A stretch of DNA of 64,000 nucleotides from Atherix ibis. Taxonomy: Eukaryota; Arthropoda; Insecta; Diptera; Athericidae. The stretch lies in contig OY282606.1 in the NCBI GenBank assembly GCA_958298945.1, positions 59,657,920-59,721,919 on the forward strand. Direction: 5' to 3'. This document shows, piece by piece, positions 11,000 through 24,087 of this stretch. The stretch's first letter is position 1, and each line of letters opens with the position of its first letter. The position numbers and the translations under genes were made by a program. The notes beneath the pieces are model-generated. The model worked only from the letters and a program-made list of their open reading frames with translations. It ran no database searches and was not told where the DNA came from.

Positions 11000-12780
11000 C
11001 AAATCTGCCATTATCAAATTGTTCAGTAAAATTATTTGTGTTCAGTGAGCACAAAATTATGTAAAAGGAGAAATGGTGTTGAAAATGAAAATTGCAGTTT
11101 TTTATTGTCAGGCCGAGAATTTATCGAACAGCACTATCACATATTTGTATTTTTATATACATATATAGTGAGGTAACATTAGCATATTTAGCTCGATTTA
11201 TTTAACTGAATAGGCGTTAAAATTATTCAGTATCAGATAGAGATTCTTGTCTGTACTTGCAACGAATCCAAGTTACATGAGAGATGGTAAGATCAATGGC
11301 TCTGAATATCTGATAAATTTTAAAGGGGATAAACATGTTTAAAGATACATGTGTAAATTATACGCATCGAAACAAAATTTCTTTTACAAAATCCATTTTC
11401 TATTTGTTTTTACTAGCTTCTATTTCCTTATTTTACTAGTAAATTTAAGAGCTACCATTTTTTATAACTAGCTTACTCCAACAAATTCGAACGTATGAAT
11501 GACTTATTAACTAACTTAGTTTATTTTCAAGGACTTGAATTATAAGTGGTTTATTTAAAACAGATGTTCTTCGTAAGTTAATTCATAAATAGCTTGGGAA
11601 TCGTATACACAAAGATAGATTAATTTCATAAATGATCTAGATAAATACATCATTTCTTTATCCATTGATTTCTTATTCATAATAGTTAATACTCGTAGTT
11701 TTGTTTGACATCATATTAGACAGAAATTTAAGATTTTAGCTGATATATGTGTACACTACAATATTGCTGCAACTGAATATGTACAAGACTGTTCGCCGAG
11801 TCCGTTATAATTTTCGATAAATGAATAATTAAATTTTGGAATTTTTATATTTTTATATTTTAAAACTGGGAAAAAATAGATACAAACTTAACAAACAGAA
11901 GAGAACCACTTCTGATATCATCGCTTCGCGAACACTTGTCATGCATCTTTGGTTACCAGCCAGAAGCAGACTTCTCAGCAAATCTCCCTTCTTCCTCAAA
12001 TAAATGAGAGACAGTTCATGACAAGCTATGTCATATTAATAAAACGTTATCTTTATTAATTAAACTTTTATATCAATTATTGATACGTTATACTTATTAT
12101 CTAAATTGTTTTAATATAATTGTGGAATCATATTACTGTAAGGGTATAAAGAGTAAGTTTCTCTTGGCAAAGGGTGACAGTAATTTGAGCACTCTTCTCT
12201 TCATTTACTTTTACTCTCCATCTTATAAACAATAATTGAATATTAAATTATTGGAGGCTATGTCAGGATTTGTATGGGTATAAAGTATGGCCGCATTATT
12301 TGCATAAGTCCCATCTAATTCGGGATGTCATAGGTATATTATATAAAATGAGATCATGGAAATAGGATATATTTCTAAGAATTTTGTATTAAATGGTATT
12401 TAAAAATAACGTTGGGAGAGATATGAATTTTTAATACGATAGTACAAAGAAAGAAGCAAACTTTAGAATTTTAAGAGAAGTCAACAATGTCACACACGAT
12501 TGGCAGCATGGGAGATATCTAAACATACGTCTGCTGATACTATTTTCTCTTCAAAGAAAATGCAATGTAATCAACAATATTGCTGCATTATGATTATTCA
12601 GATCGGTAGGCAATTTGGTGATCAGGAATATTTTTTTCATTATCTAGTCTTTAGAAAATTTCACCAATGGTTGCAAGGAGGCTAACAAGTCTATACGAAA
12701 ATAGAGAATTCACCTCAGAGTAAGGTAAAATTGTAAGGAGAATAATATGTCTATAGAAAAATAGGTTGTACGATCTTGAG
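11000..12780. other. Intergenic, nothing assigned
   Basis: AT-rich sequence without a supportable ORF, RNA or repeat boundary. The short frame at 12500-12685 shows no recognisable motif. Confidence 0.5.
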
Positions 12781-12799
12781 TTATTTGACGATGCCAAGC

Positions 12800-13200
12800 T
12801 TTTGTGTAGGTGGGCGTTTTCAGTTTTCTGAGTGAAACTGTTGTTTTTAGTAGGTTAGATAATTTAGAGTTTCTTAAATATTGTGCTGCATGTTAGTTAT
12901 TTTAATAAAATTAGAAACATATAAATTAAATTGTTGTATCTAGGAGCTCGAAAATGAGGTGAACTGTGCTTGCAAAAAAAAACTCCGAGTTTTCTGACAT
13001 TTGCTTAATATATTTAGTTAGCAAAATACCCCAGAATTATGTGAGGTTTTCATAAAGAAAGATATGTAGTGAGAGCAGTATTACCCAATCCGGACTTTAG
13101 GCAGTGATCGTACCCAAAATTTCGTTAAAAATATTGAGTAGGCTGCATTAGTAATAGTTGGCCAGTGAAAAAAAAGGATTCACTATTAATCCAGTCTATA
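12800..13200 (+). repeat. Dispersed repeat, copy 1
   Basis: Collinear similarity to 61550-61850: both contain TCCGAGTTTTCTG, then ATTTGCTTA, then AGTTAGCAAAA, then GTAGGCTxCATT, with similar spacing. A shorter match in reverse orientation occurs at about 22430-22460 (GGGCG, then CAGTTTTCT, then AAACTG). Class unknown. Confidence 0.55.
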
Positions 13201-15540
13201 TCTTTACGTCTGAACGAAACTCGACATTCCCATTGTTGACGAGGTTATATCGAATTTCCTTTAGTACAGGATCATATGGGCTGCGAAAAGTTTTAAGGAC
13301 TTCTTAACTGTTAGTAAATTTGATGATATTGCGTCGATTTAAAAGGCCGAAAGCAATATCAAAATACAACTTCCCATAATACGTGTCCGCCTCATACCGA
13401 AAGACCCTACGTTCGCCAAAAGTATTTTCCAAATACAATATTTTGTAAATATCTAAACTATTTCTTTACCTGGTTTTGCCTAGTTACCGATATTTTGTTT
13501 TGATGGATGTGATGTACTTTTGTACGAACATTTTCGTCTAATACCTGCGCATAAAGAAATATTGACATATCCACGGCGTTCATTATAGTACTTCTAAATT
13601 TTCATATAATAAATATAAATTTATAAATCAATCGGTAAAAGAAAATCTTTATGATAAGAAAATATTATTTTTGTTTAAAATGCAAATTTTTGAAAAAATG
13701 ATTCTGTTTAAAAAGCAAATAAAAAATAAAATATAGAAAAAAACAGAATGTGGTTTTCCAACTTATTATTATTATAATTGAAAATTCGTATAAGGGAATG
13801 TCAATATTCATTTAAAATTGAATATTTTGCCAAATTGTGTCAACTGTAAAGGAAAATTCTCATAACGTTGAAAATTCCCCTAGGCTTAAATTATAACTTA
13901 GTCCATGCATATAGTAACGAAAGTGAAATGAAATTAGATCAGGAAACTTATTTATATGTTTCCGGCCCCATTTTAAACGGATATGGCCAATTTTCTGCTT
14001 ATTGCTTGTCAAATTGAATGTATTTCAATCTTCTAAATTACTAGCAATTGACAGTATTTGATTGAAGTAATAGTATAAATGAGTAAATAATTCAAAACAT
14101 AACTTACTTTCCATATTTTTCATTAATACATAAGAATAGAAGTTTTCTTCTAACAAATGTTTGCTGCTACAAATATAAAAAGCTATTCATATAACGAATG
14201 TAGAGTTTCTTATAAACATAATAATATTTATAAGAACTAATAATTTTAATTTTATACATTATAAAATTATTCAAATATTTGTGTAACATATTTCTTAAAA
14301 TTAAACAAATAATTTTCTTTACAACTTATATATTGGACTATACCTTATATTGGAAATTCATTATTACCCTTTTTGGAGTATAAGCTGTTCATAAAAAATA
14401 CTGAAGAAAACAAAGCATAGCTGGCAAAACTAAATTTCAAATTTAAAAATATAGTATTAATTTGGCACACGTCATTAATGCTAAATTATTTAAGTATAAT
14501 AATTTATTTATATTTTTAAGTTTTTGAAATTGAGAATTCTACCGACCGATAAGATTACACATACTATGTGTAACCTTATCTGTAGTAACACATTTGAATA
14601 ATGAAAATTTTCAACAGAGACTTTACTTAAAATATTTCAAATTTTATTATCAAAACAACTCTCAAAAAATTATTACTAAAATCTTTGACCTCCATTTATC
14701 ATAATCGGGTTCAGCTATTGACGGTTGAGACGTCATCAGCTAAATATAATGAAACGATATCTACCTAAAAGATTGCGCCTATTTTTATGCTGATGGATTT
14801 GACCTAATTGGTCCACGCTATTTTTAAAGGTGTTGGAACAATTGAGTTTAAATGTAAGGCTCAAAAAAGGTCTTTTAATACAAACCATATCTGCTAGATA
14901 TTACAGAAGTATTATTCACTTCTTAGAATAGTGAACTTCCACTCTTTTCATACTTAAAGAAGACAGGGTATTCCTTATAGTTATCCGGAATCTACATTTG
15001 CATTATTAAAGAGAAAGCTTCACGCAAACTCCTCCCACTCTTTTTTGTAGACTTAGAACCATCTTTAAGCACTAAAGATATTTTTAATGTAGATTTATGT
15101 ATTAAAAATAAAAATGGTAGAACCGCAACCAACAAAAAATTTAGTGACACCAAGTCATACTGTCGCAATCAGTCAAACTTCGCAAAACACTCTGGAAATC
15201 GCTTAAGACTACTTCGAAGATTGCACACTTTGTGATGAGGATAAGTCATCCTGCCAATTATAAAGGTTTTTTTACATACAAATCCCTGCAAGAAATGTTG
15301 CCATACGCCAACTACCCAAAAAATAGTACTGCAGTTGATCCAAAAATATAGAAAATATAATAAGTAATGCTTATAAAACATATGTGTATACACGAAAACT
15401 AATTTTATTTAAAAGCCATTCAATAAATAATTTCATAATCTTTTGGATGAAATAGTTATACACATATTAATACGGTTTATGTTTGTAGGTCTCACCACTG
15501 AAGCAAAGTAAAAAATATTTAATTTATTGAATACAATTGA
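13200..15540. other. Intergenic, candidate location of the missing Tusp 5' exon
   Basis: The first coding exon of the TULP4/Tusp gene should lie upstream of 15688. I searched by eye for its expected tryptophan-containing start segment here and did not find one. No other gene recognised. Confidence 0.4.
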
Positions 15541-15550
15541 AAACACTCCA

Positions 15551-15629
15551 ATTTATATTTTTTTTAAATGTTTGCAAACACAAAATTAAATTTATATTTT
15601 TTTTAAATGTTTGCAAACACAAAATTAAA
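15551..15629. repeat. 39-bp perfect tandem duplication
   Basis: Units starting at 15551 and 15590 are identical (core AAATGTTTGCAAACACAAAA). It lies just 5' of the first visible Tusp exon, in the intron, about 60 nt from the splice acceptor at 15687. Confidence 0.9.
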
Positions 15630-15687
15630 TTTAAAAACTCCTCTATTAAGATATTTAAGAATATTTGTTTGATTGAATTTCTTTCAG

Positions 15688-18600
15688 GATGATGGTTGGA
15701 AATTAAATAGAACGAATTATTATCAAGAAGGATGGTTAGCAACAGGTAATATACGGGGAATAGTGGGTGTAACATTTACAACATCACACTGCAAAAAGAA
15801 CATGGACTATCCTCTCAGGACAAATTATAATTTACGAGGACACCGATCTGACGTAAGTTGTAATCATACTATTACTACTTTTATTACAGATTTAACCGTT
15901 CTAAATTATGATTTGACTAAGGCAAATTATATTAAATATGTTAAGTAAACATGTGCATATTAATACTAACAATGGCATAACCTACCCCTGGTTAAATCGA
16001 TTCACTTTTCAGATAATACCTATTATTGAATCTATTATAAAGAAATTTAGTTAATATAATCATGTCTTTAATCGCTTTTCATAATTGACTTCAAAGTCAA
16101 TTAACAAATGTTGTAGACTAGTTCGAATATTTCAAGAAACATGAATTTCTTGTACAAGTGCTGAAAAAAACAATATTTTTTACAAATAATATAATCATTA
16201 AATTCAATATGTAATAATACGTTAAAATTTTTTTATTTTAATACTTGGCGAAATAGGAAATATTTTTTAAAAACAATTTAATGTATTATAATAAGGATAC
16301 CACAAATGTTCAATATTTTACGAAACAAATTAGCTTCGTATGTGTAATAGTAAACGCACATGAGAAATGCGTTCGAAATAAATTTGGAAGGGGGAGGGGG
16401 GCTGCCTTATAAACATAATAAGTAATTAACGAATTAGTTCATAGTAAAAAGTAATAAAATATTTAAGTTTAATTATTTTAAAGATTTTATTCCAAACTAA
16501 GGTGAATTGTAACTGCTACAATTCACATAACAGAAAAATACTCATTGGAAAGGTTTTATCGTACAAAGTGGTACTAACTTTTAATCGAACATTTCCATAA
16601 TACAAAAGTAATAGATGTAAACAAAATTAAAGATAGAATTTTTTATTATATATCCAAAATAACAAGTATTTTTAACGTATACGAGTCTTTATTGTAGTAC
16701 TTATTTCCCATTAATTTGGACATTTTTCATAGAAAAAGTGATCGCTTAACAGAATAAATCTATCATTTATCCTTTTCTTACAGAACATTTCCAATTGTGA
16801 TCATTCCGCCATCTAGCAACATATTTTATTTTCTAATGAGCTGAAAGAATATTTTCTAAATGATTTGTAGTCATATTTTTTGATCTTGATAGCTTTTGTT
16901 ATACTAACTAAATTTTTATTCATGCTACTAATTACAATATAAAATCCTAGATACGATAACATCTTCAGTTTTCCGATAGATCCCTACTTTAACGCCGCTG
17001 TTCCTCCCAATAGCATCCTTACGTATATCACAAACAATATTTTTAAGAAAAAACTTTTTTGATATGGATACACTTAATTCTCATAAAAATCTTACTAAAA
17101 TATATAAAATTCTACGAAAACTCATTGGTTAATGACATATTTATTTTTTATCCATTAATAACATTTTTTTAACCTAATGAAAGCACGATATTTAGGATTA
17201 TATGTGCATGTGAGTTTGTAGATTTCAATAAAACGGGCTAATTGAATTCCACATACGAAACTGAAAAAATATCCTCAACAGACGTTACTGATTACAACAA
17301 AAACGACTCGATAATAGATCAAAAATATAATTAAATAATAAAATGCTAATATACACATATGTGTATGTATAAAATCAAACCATTTAGCCTTAAATACTAG
17401 ATATTTATGGTTTAACCAATGTTACCAATTTATTCAAAGACCTTTTATTACGAAAAAATATTTTCCCATTATAAAATATTTTGTAATTATAATTCAATAC
17501 ACGTATATTATACAATATAATATTATATTATATTAAAATACTTATCGCCAGATAGAGTAGCGCTTTCTTCAAATTTTAAAGTAATTATTATATTAGTACA
17601 TAGTAATTTTTTTGTAAATTCGAAATGTTTATGGCTGCAGATTTTTTGATCCAATAAGCTGTATTCTCTACGAATCAACTCTTAAGTACCTTAAATTAAG
17701 GTACTTAATGTTAATGAATACAAATATGATACGCATTGCAAAATATGCTAGTAAAAAAGTCTTTACTTTAAAAAAAATGTGATGAAACATATTTTATTCA
17801 ATTAATTTAAATTTTAGGTAATATTAGTTAAATGGAATGAGCCGTATCAGAAATTAGCATCATGTGATAGTTCTGGAATTATATTTGTTTGGATCAAATA
17901 CGAGGGTCGATGGTCTATCGAACTAATTAACGATCGCAACACACCAGTAACTCATTTTTCGTGGTCGCACGATGGTCGCATGGCATTAATTTGCTATCAA
18001 GATGGATTTGTGCTGGTGGGATCTGTTGCTGGTCAACGATATTGGTCCTCTATGCTCAATTTAGAGTCAACAATTACTTGCGGAATTTGGACACCTGACG
18101 ATCAACAAGTATACTTTGGAACAACTCAGGGTCAGGTTATTGTAATGGACGTACATGGGGCTATGGTCTCGCAAGTACAACTCTGTTCAGATGTTGGTAT
18201 AACTTCAATGGCCTGGTCATGTGAAAAATTTAAAATGGAAGAAGGAGAAGATGCTGAACCAGGCGTCACTAATGCATGTAAGCCATCAAACATAACATTA
18301 AACACAATCAGATTTAATAATAATTTGTATGAAAATATATTTTTAGCAAAACGAAGTTTCGTATTAGCTGTTAGTTTTCAAAATGGATTTATTTATCTGC
18401 TAAAATCATTTGATGACGTCTCCCCTGCTCATATCAATACTGAACTAAATGGATCATTAGGATTTGTTATGGAGTGGAGTAATTCACGTGAACTATTAGC
18501 TGTGGCAGGAACATCGCAAAATTCAGTGCATTTGATTGATTCTCAAGGAATGCCAATCTTTGAAAATCTTCTGAAATTCTACACCGAAACCGGAATACTA

Positions 18601-21600
18601 TTATACAGCGCTCGAATTCCAAATATAACAACTTCAGTTTCAGCTTTAACATGGGGTCACAACGACAAACGGCTATTTATAGCTACAGGAACTCAAGTTC
18701 ATATAGCATGGGTGTCGAGACGAGTAGCATCTTTACAACTGTTATGCCGCCTTCAGATTCAAAACAGTATTGGAACAGAATTATTATTACCACTCTTGCC
18801 TTTACCATCAAGGATTAAATCTTTGATTGGAAATTTATTTGCTCAAACTATCCGGGTTCGTATATGAGATAATTATCCGTAATTGATTTGTTTTTATTGT
18901 ATCTTCAATGTTGTTTCAGTGCTGTGTACCGGATACAAAGTCTTTGAGGGAATTCGTTTCACGTCCACCATTATGTTCGACTCGATTACACTGCACAATG
19001 ATACGACATGATGACGATTCGAATCTCAGCTCGGGTGCTTGTTACACATTATATCTTGAGTATTTAGGTGGCTTAGTTCCACTTTTAAAAGGCAAAAGAA
19101 CATCTAAAATTCGTCCTGAGTTCGTAATATTTGATCCTCAAGTAGATGGTATGTATAGATAATATTTATATCTGAATGTTAATGATGAGTTAAATTTAAA
19201 ATTCCTCATTTTCCATCAGACTCTTCACTATTTATGCAATTCTCTCCAGATTCAAAAAGTTCATCGGGCTCAAGTCAATCTACTATGGGCGCAAATGGAA
19301 GAACAGACTCATCCGATAGTGATTTAGAAGAACGTTGTCGAAGCTCACCGAGAACACCAAGAAAAAAGAAAATTCGCTCCAAACGTAGACTTCTTAGTAA
19401 CGGCGATAAATCTGCTAATGGCGAAACGGAAGTTATGGATGAACTTGCTTATGTAGACACACTACCAGAGGTTCGATTCATAAATTTAAAAATAAAATGA
19501 AAATTAAAATGACCGCTCTAATTTTCTTTAATTTATATTATTGAATTAGGAGGTAAAATTAGTTGAAGTGACTTCTAATATTTGGGGAACTAAATTCAAA
19601 ATTCATGGCCTTGCAAAAACCGTACCAGCAAATCTGGGTCAGGTTACATATAAAACTTCACTTTTACATTTGCAACCTAGGCAAATGACTCTTGTTATAA
19701 CAGAACTTCGTGATGACTTTCCAGCAGGGCCAGATCCAAATTTTAATCCAAATTTGTTTTCAGAAGATGAAGAAGATCAAATAAACCACAATATTGAACA
19801 AAAGCCATGCCAAATAGCACAACGTAGATTGAATGAAAGTGCTCCACCTATAGCACCAATGTCCCCCCGACCTAGTCGTTTTACGCCACGATCGAGAAAT
19901 TCGAATACAAACAATAATAGAGGTTCAGATATTTCAACAATAAGCCCGCTAGCTCGAGCAGAATCTTATGAAGATGATTCTCCTAATAGTGACATTGAAA
20001 AAGTTTCCGGGAATTCTAAACCAACACGTCCCAAAAATATAGAAGCAGTTGTAGTTAATGCGCCACGTCCAGGACCGAGCTACACCGCATTAGTAACACA
20101 GTATAGTCGTTCGTCATCAAATTCCAGTGGTCAATCTAGGCATGCTATATCCCCACTATGTTGTGAAGGCTCAGTGCCCACACTTCAATCTCCAAAAAAT
20201 GCCGTTGCTCCGAGTGATATTATATTTGATAGGCCACCACCCTCTGGCCAAACCACGTTGATGAACTATTCCAGCAATAACGATTACGCAACCAATGTTG
20301 TTCAAGTGAAAAATGCTCTTATGTCTGATTGTGGTCGTAATGGTAGCTGTCATATAAACCCTGTGCCACTAAATTTGAATTTAAACTTGGAACGTATTGA
20401 CTCCAAAATGAAAGAAAAACAAGTTAGTGCTAAGAAGAGGGACATTTTATACATTGACGAAGAATCACAAAGCCCCGCTGGAAGTGGTACACCAACTACA
20501 TCGGCTGTAATCAATGATATGAAAATAAAACGTACACCAACCATTATATCGATTGCACCAGCATTACCTGATTCAATCACTAGAAGTTGCAGTGTAGGAT
20601 ATTTGGATTCTGTAGAAATAGTCCCTTCGGATATAGCATTATCGATTCTACGTAAGGAGACTCCATATAAACGGCTGATATTGGTAGATAAAAAACCGCA
20701 CAAGAAACGAAGACATCATAATGAAGATTTTCGAAAACCAAAACTTCAACAAAGTGGAAAGTCGAAGAGTCTCGATTCTTGTGATTTATTATCACCATCC
20801 AATGGAAAAAATAGTAACAATAAGGACGCTGATAAAGTTATGCCAAAACTTAAAGAAATCGCTGAATATGATATCAACACTAATAATAATATTAAGAACT
20901 GCAGGAAGTGTAAAAATGCATATAATGCTTGTAATTGCTTCCATATTACCAACTCGATTCAGAATCAAGCACTATCAAATGCGGTGGATAGCAATAGTTC
21001 AATTGGTAAATTGGGACTATCTATTGATTGTAACAGGCGCTTAACTCCACCAAATTCTGGACGTAATAGTTTGAACTATTGTAAAAACTATAACGTTTTA
21101 GAATGTATAGGAAAAAGTTTCACTGCACAGCAACACAGTGATCCTCGTAAAAAGACTGAGGTAATCACAAGTTACACAGATAGTCCACTCTTTACTCGAA
21201 AGCATAGATTTGGCGGTGGCCACAGTAGTAACAACATGAACAATAATGATCCGGGTTCTAGCAGTGGGAGTCGTTCGCCAATTTTAGTTAAAAAAACTGA
21301 TAATAGTTTTAGTCTAGTTAAGCAATTATCGGAAGTTCGGCGTCGAAGAAAAGAAAATCAAAGCGGACATAGCAAATCTTCAAATGGCGATACAGCTTCG
21401 ATTGATATTATGCCGGTCGAATCGAAAACATCAGTTTCATTACACACACAGGTAAAGGAGAAATAATATAATTTTGAATTAAAGTTTTCATGGATACAAT
21501 GGTGTATTTATTTTAGGCGTTGACAACACTTGAAAACATAATAAGCCGTCTCAGAGATTTAGATGAAGGTCGACTCACACCACCTTCAACACCACAAAGA

Positions 21601-24087
21601 CTGCCACGAAGCTCACCTGCCTCCCCAGCACCAAGCAAAAAAGGAAAACGACATCAAAGTGCCTCGCCGATCCGTCACATATTGAATTCTCCACTTTTAA
21701 ATCGGCGACAGCGTAAGAAACAAACGACAGAAAGTTCAGACGAAGAAGGACAACTAACTAATGGTTCTGGAGAAGAAAATGCAGTTAATGGAAAAAATTA
21801 TAGAGACCTAGAAACTTTTCAAAAAGCTCAACTGCGACAAAAGGTTTGTTTATGCATACCATTACGAAAATTAAATGAACAATAATTACCAATAATTAAT
21901 TTTATCTTAATCCAGTTAAAACGTGGTAAAATTGAGCCAAACGGAACAGCGAGTACATCTAACCCAGCCCCGCTTAGACGGGAATTTGTTATGCACAATA
22001 AAGCACCAATGTGGAATGAAAACAGTCAAGTCTACCAACTGGATTTTGGCGGACGGGTTACTCAGGAGTCAGCTAAAAATTTTCAAATCGAATTCCGTGG
22101 AAAACAAGTGAGTAAAAATTATTCATCGAATATAAATTTAAATGTGAAGAAGCAACACATTAAGTTATATGAAATCAGTTACTTAGTTGTAAATGTAGTT
22201 ATTTAGAAGGAGTGCACAGTCGTCAAAAAATAACGATATTAAATTTTGTTTGTATTTTCAATTTTCTACTTAGGTCATAATTTATCAAAAATAATGCTAT
22301 TATATATACACATATAATCTGATCAAACTAATGTGTACTACAAAATTAGACAAACTCTCACTGATCTAGTAATTAGGGAGAATTTGTCTAATTTTGCGGT
22401 TCTAACAAAAAAACAGTTTTTCTTAGAAAACTGACACCGCCCATTCACACGAAACCCACATGAAACTGGAAGGCCCCAAATGTCCGTATGGATGATATAA
22501 AGAGACACATGGCTAATGGCTAATCGACCTTACATGCAAACAAACAAGTGATATTCCTTTAGTGTCTACGGTAATCTCTATATTAAATATGACTTTGACC
22601 ACTAGACGACTGAAAAGTTAGTTCTATCTGATAATAGCATACTCATCACCTAAACATCAAACATACGTGTAACCTAGGATGTGGGTTGGGTGCAACACAA
22701 CATACCTATTATTAAGTGGATTACGTCAAACTATAATCTCAAAAATCGAGATGTGATACCCACATGCCCTTAAATTAACCAGTCTGAGAATTCTATTTTA
22801 TAACAAACTATGGTATGCCGAATTTGATACAAAGCATTTTTATTAGGAATAAGCGTCATGAAGCGTCAATCATTAGTATTTTTGATTAGAAAAAGAACTA
22901 TAGTATGTATAAGTTTTATAACATTGTGTTAATACCAATTTTATTATTTATCGAAGTTATCTTACAAACAAATTGGGACATGCAGTCATAAAATGGTTCA
23001 CTTGTTTATTGTGGTGCAAGAAAATATAATTTTTCTTTAAATTTAATTATCAAAAAATATTTGACTGTAGCTTTGATTATAAAAAAAACGTATGTTTATC
23101 AGTTTTATAATTTCAATGACAAAATCAGTGAAAACTCCAGCGACTACGTTAATTTTATCTCATTTTCCATTTACATCAATTTTATTGATTCATATATTTT
23201 GAAGCACCAGTCAAATTTATGTTGCCTTTCACCATCCTAGAAGTAGAAGTATAAATAACAAATTTCAGTTTAATTAGCTGGTAGGTTTTTGAAAAAATGT
23301 CGATATTGTTAATACCGTAGCGTAACAAGCTCCTTGCAAAACAGCGAAAAGTATTAGTTGATTTTATAGGAAATGTGTTAAGATTCTAGAGAGAAGACCA
23401 TAACTTAAAAGTGGTACAGATTATACAATACGAGCAAAACGTGAATCATGCTCACCTATTGCCGCTGTTTCTCATTGTTGAAAATTTTGAAAATTATGGG
23501 GTATCAGTCGCAATTATATTAATATTCTTTAAGATAGGTACTTAAAATGCTCACTGGCACCAAAACCAACAGCGTGTATTTGCATGCACGCCATCTTGAT
23601 TACAGAGCTTGACAGAAAAAACTCAATAGAATCTGAAAAAAAATTATTTTAGTATCTGAAAAATAAAAATCCAGGGGCGATTTCGCTTCTTACCACCATA
23701 CAAATTAGTTTCCGTACATTTCTAGCAAAACCATATTTACGTTGTCAGAGCAACGACATTTTATCGTAATAACAATTACCCATTTTTAAAGTATACTTAG
23801 TAGTTTTATTTTGATTGTTTTGATTTGTGGAACCACAAAACTGCTCGCTGTTTAGCAGTGTTATCAGTATCATGTAATTACGTAAATATATATTATATTT
23901 GAATACTTTTGCAAATAGTAAACCAGTGCAATCACAATCGGAAATGTTCTCAATTTCAATATTTTTTTAGGTTATGCAATTTGGAAGAATTGATGGAAAT
24001 GCATATACTTTGGACTTTCAGTATCCTTTCTCAGCTCTGCAAGCTTTCGCTGTTGCCCTTGCTAATGTAACACAACGTCTAAAATAA
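15688..24087 (+). CDS. Tusp: Tubby-like protein 4 homologue (Tusp), 5' incomplete
   Basis: Eight exons with GT-AG borders and continuous frame: 15688-15852, 17818-18855, 18920-19148, 19220-19470, 19550-21451, 21517-21843, 21916-22107, 23971-24087 (1406 residues visible). Exons 1-2 form a WD40-type propeller ([43 protein letters not shown]). A SOCS-box-like segment crosses the exon 2/3 join ([15 protein letters not shown]...[12 protein letters not shown]). The tubby domain is split: [12 protein letters not shown] and [19 protein letters not shown] in exon 3, [15 protein letters not shown] with LHLQPRQM in exon 5, then [38 protein letters not shown] and the C-terminal [20 protein letters not shown] in exons 7-8. 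About 700 residues of Ser/Asn-rich, low-complexity sequence with basic patches interrupt it. Family members are predicted Elongin-Cullin ubiquitin-ligase substrate receptors. About 40 N-terminal residues are missing because the first exon was not found. Confidence 0.93.
15853..17817 (+). other. Tusp intron between visible exons 1 and 2
   Basis: 1,965 nt, donor GTAAGT, acceptor TTTTAG. AT-rich; a short inverted repeat (TAAGTACCTTAA / TTAAGGTACTTA, about 17682-17708) is the only structure noticed. Confidence 0.8.
22108..23970 (+). other. Last Tusp intron, contains degraded repeats
   Basis: 1,863 nt, donor GTGAGT, acceptor TTTTTAG. About 22400-22800 contains a reverse-oriented match to the dispersed repeat at 12800. 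About 23290-23650 is less AT-rich than its surroundings and looks like old transposon sequence, but I could not place it in a family. Confidence 0.6.

Noticed and set aside
15673..15948. 91-residue ORF as a complete small gene
   Set aside because: Only 15688-15852 matches the Tusp propeller; the ATG precedes the splice acceptor and the tail follows the GTAAGT donor.
20171..21044. Several 60-117-residue ORFs inside Tusp exon 5
   Set aside because: Alternative-frame readings of the low-complexity coding exon.
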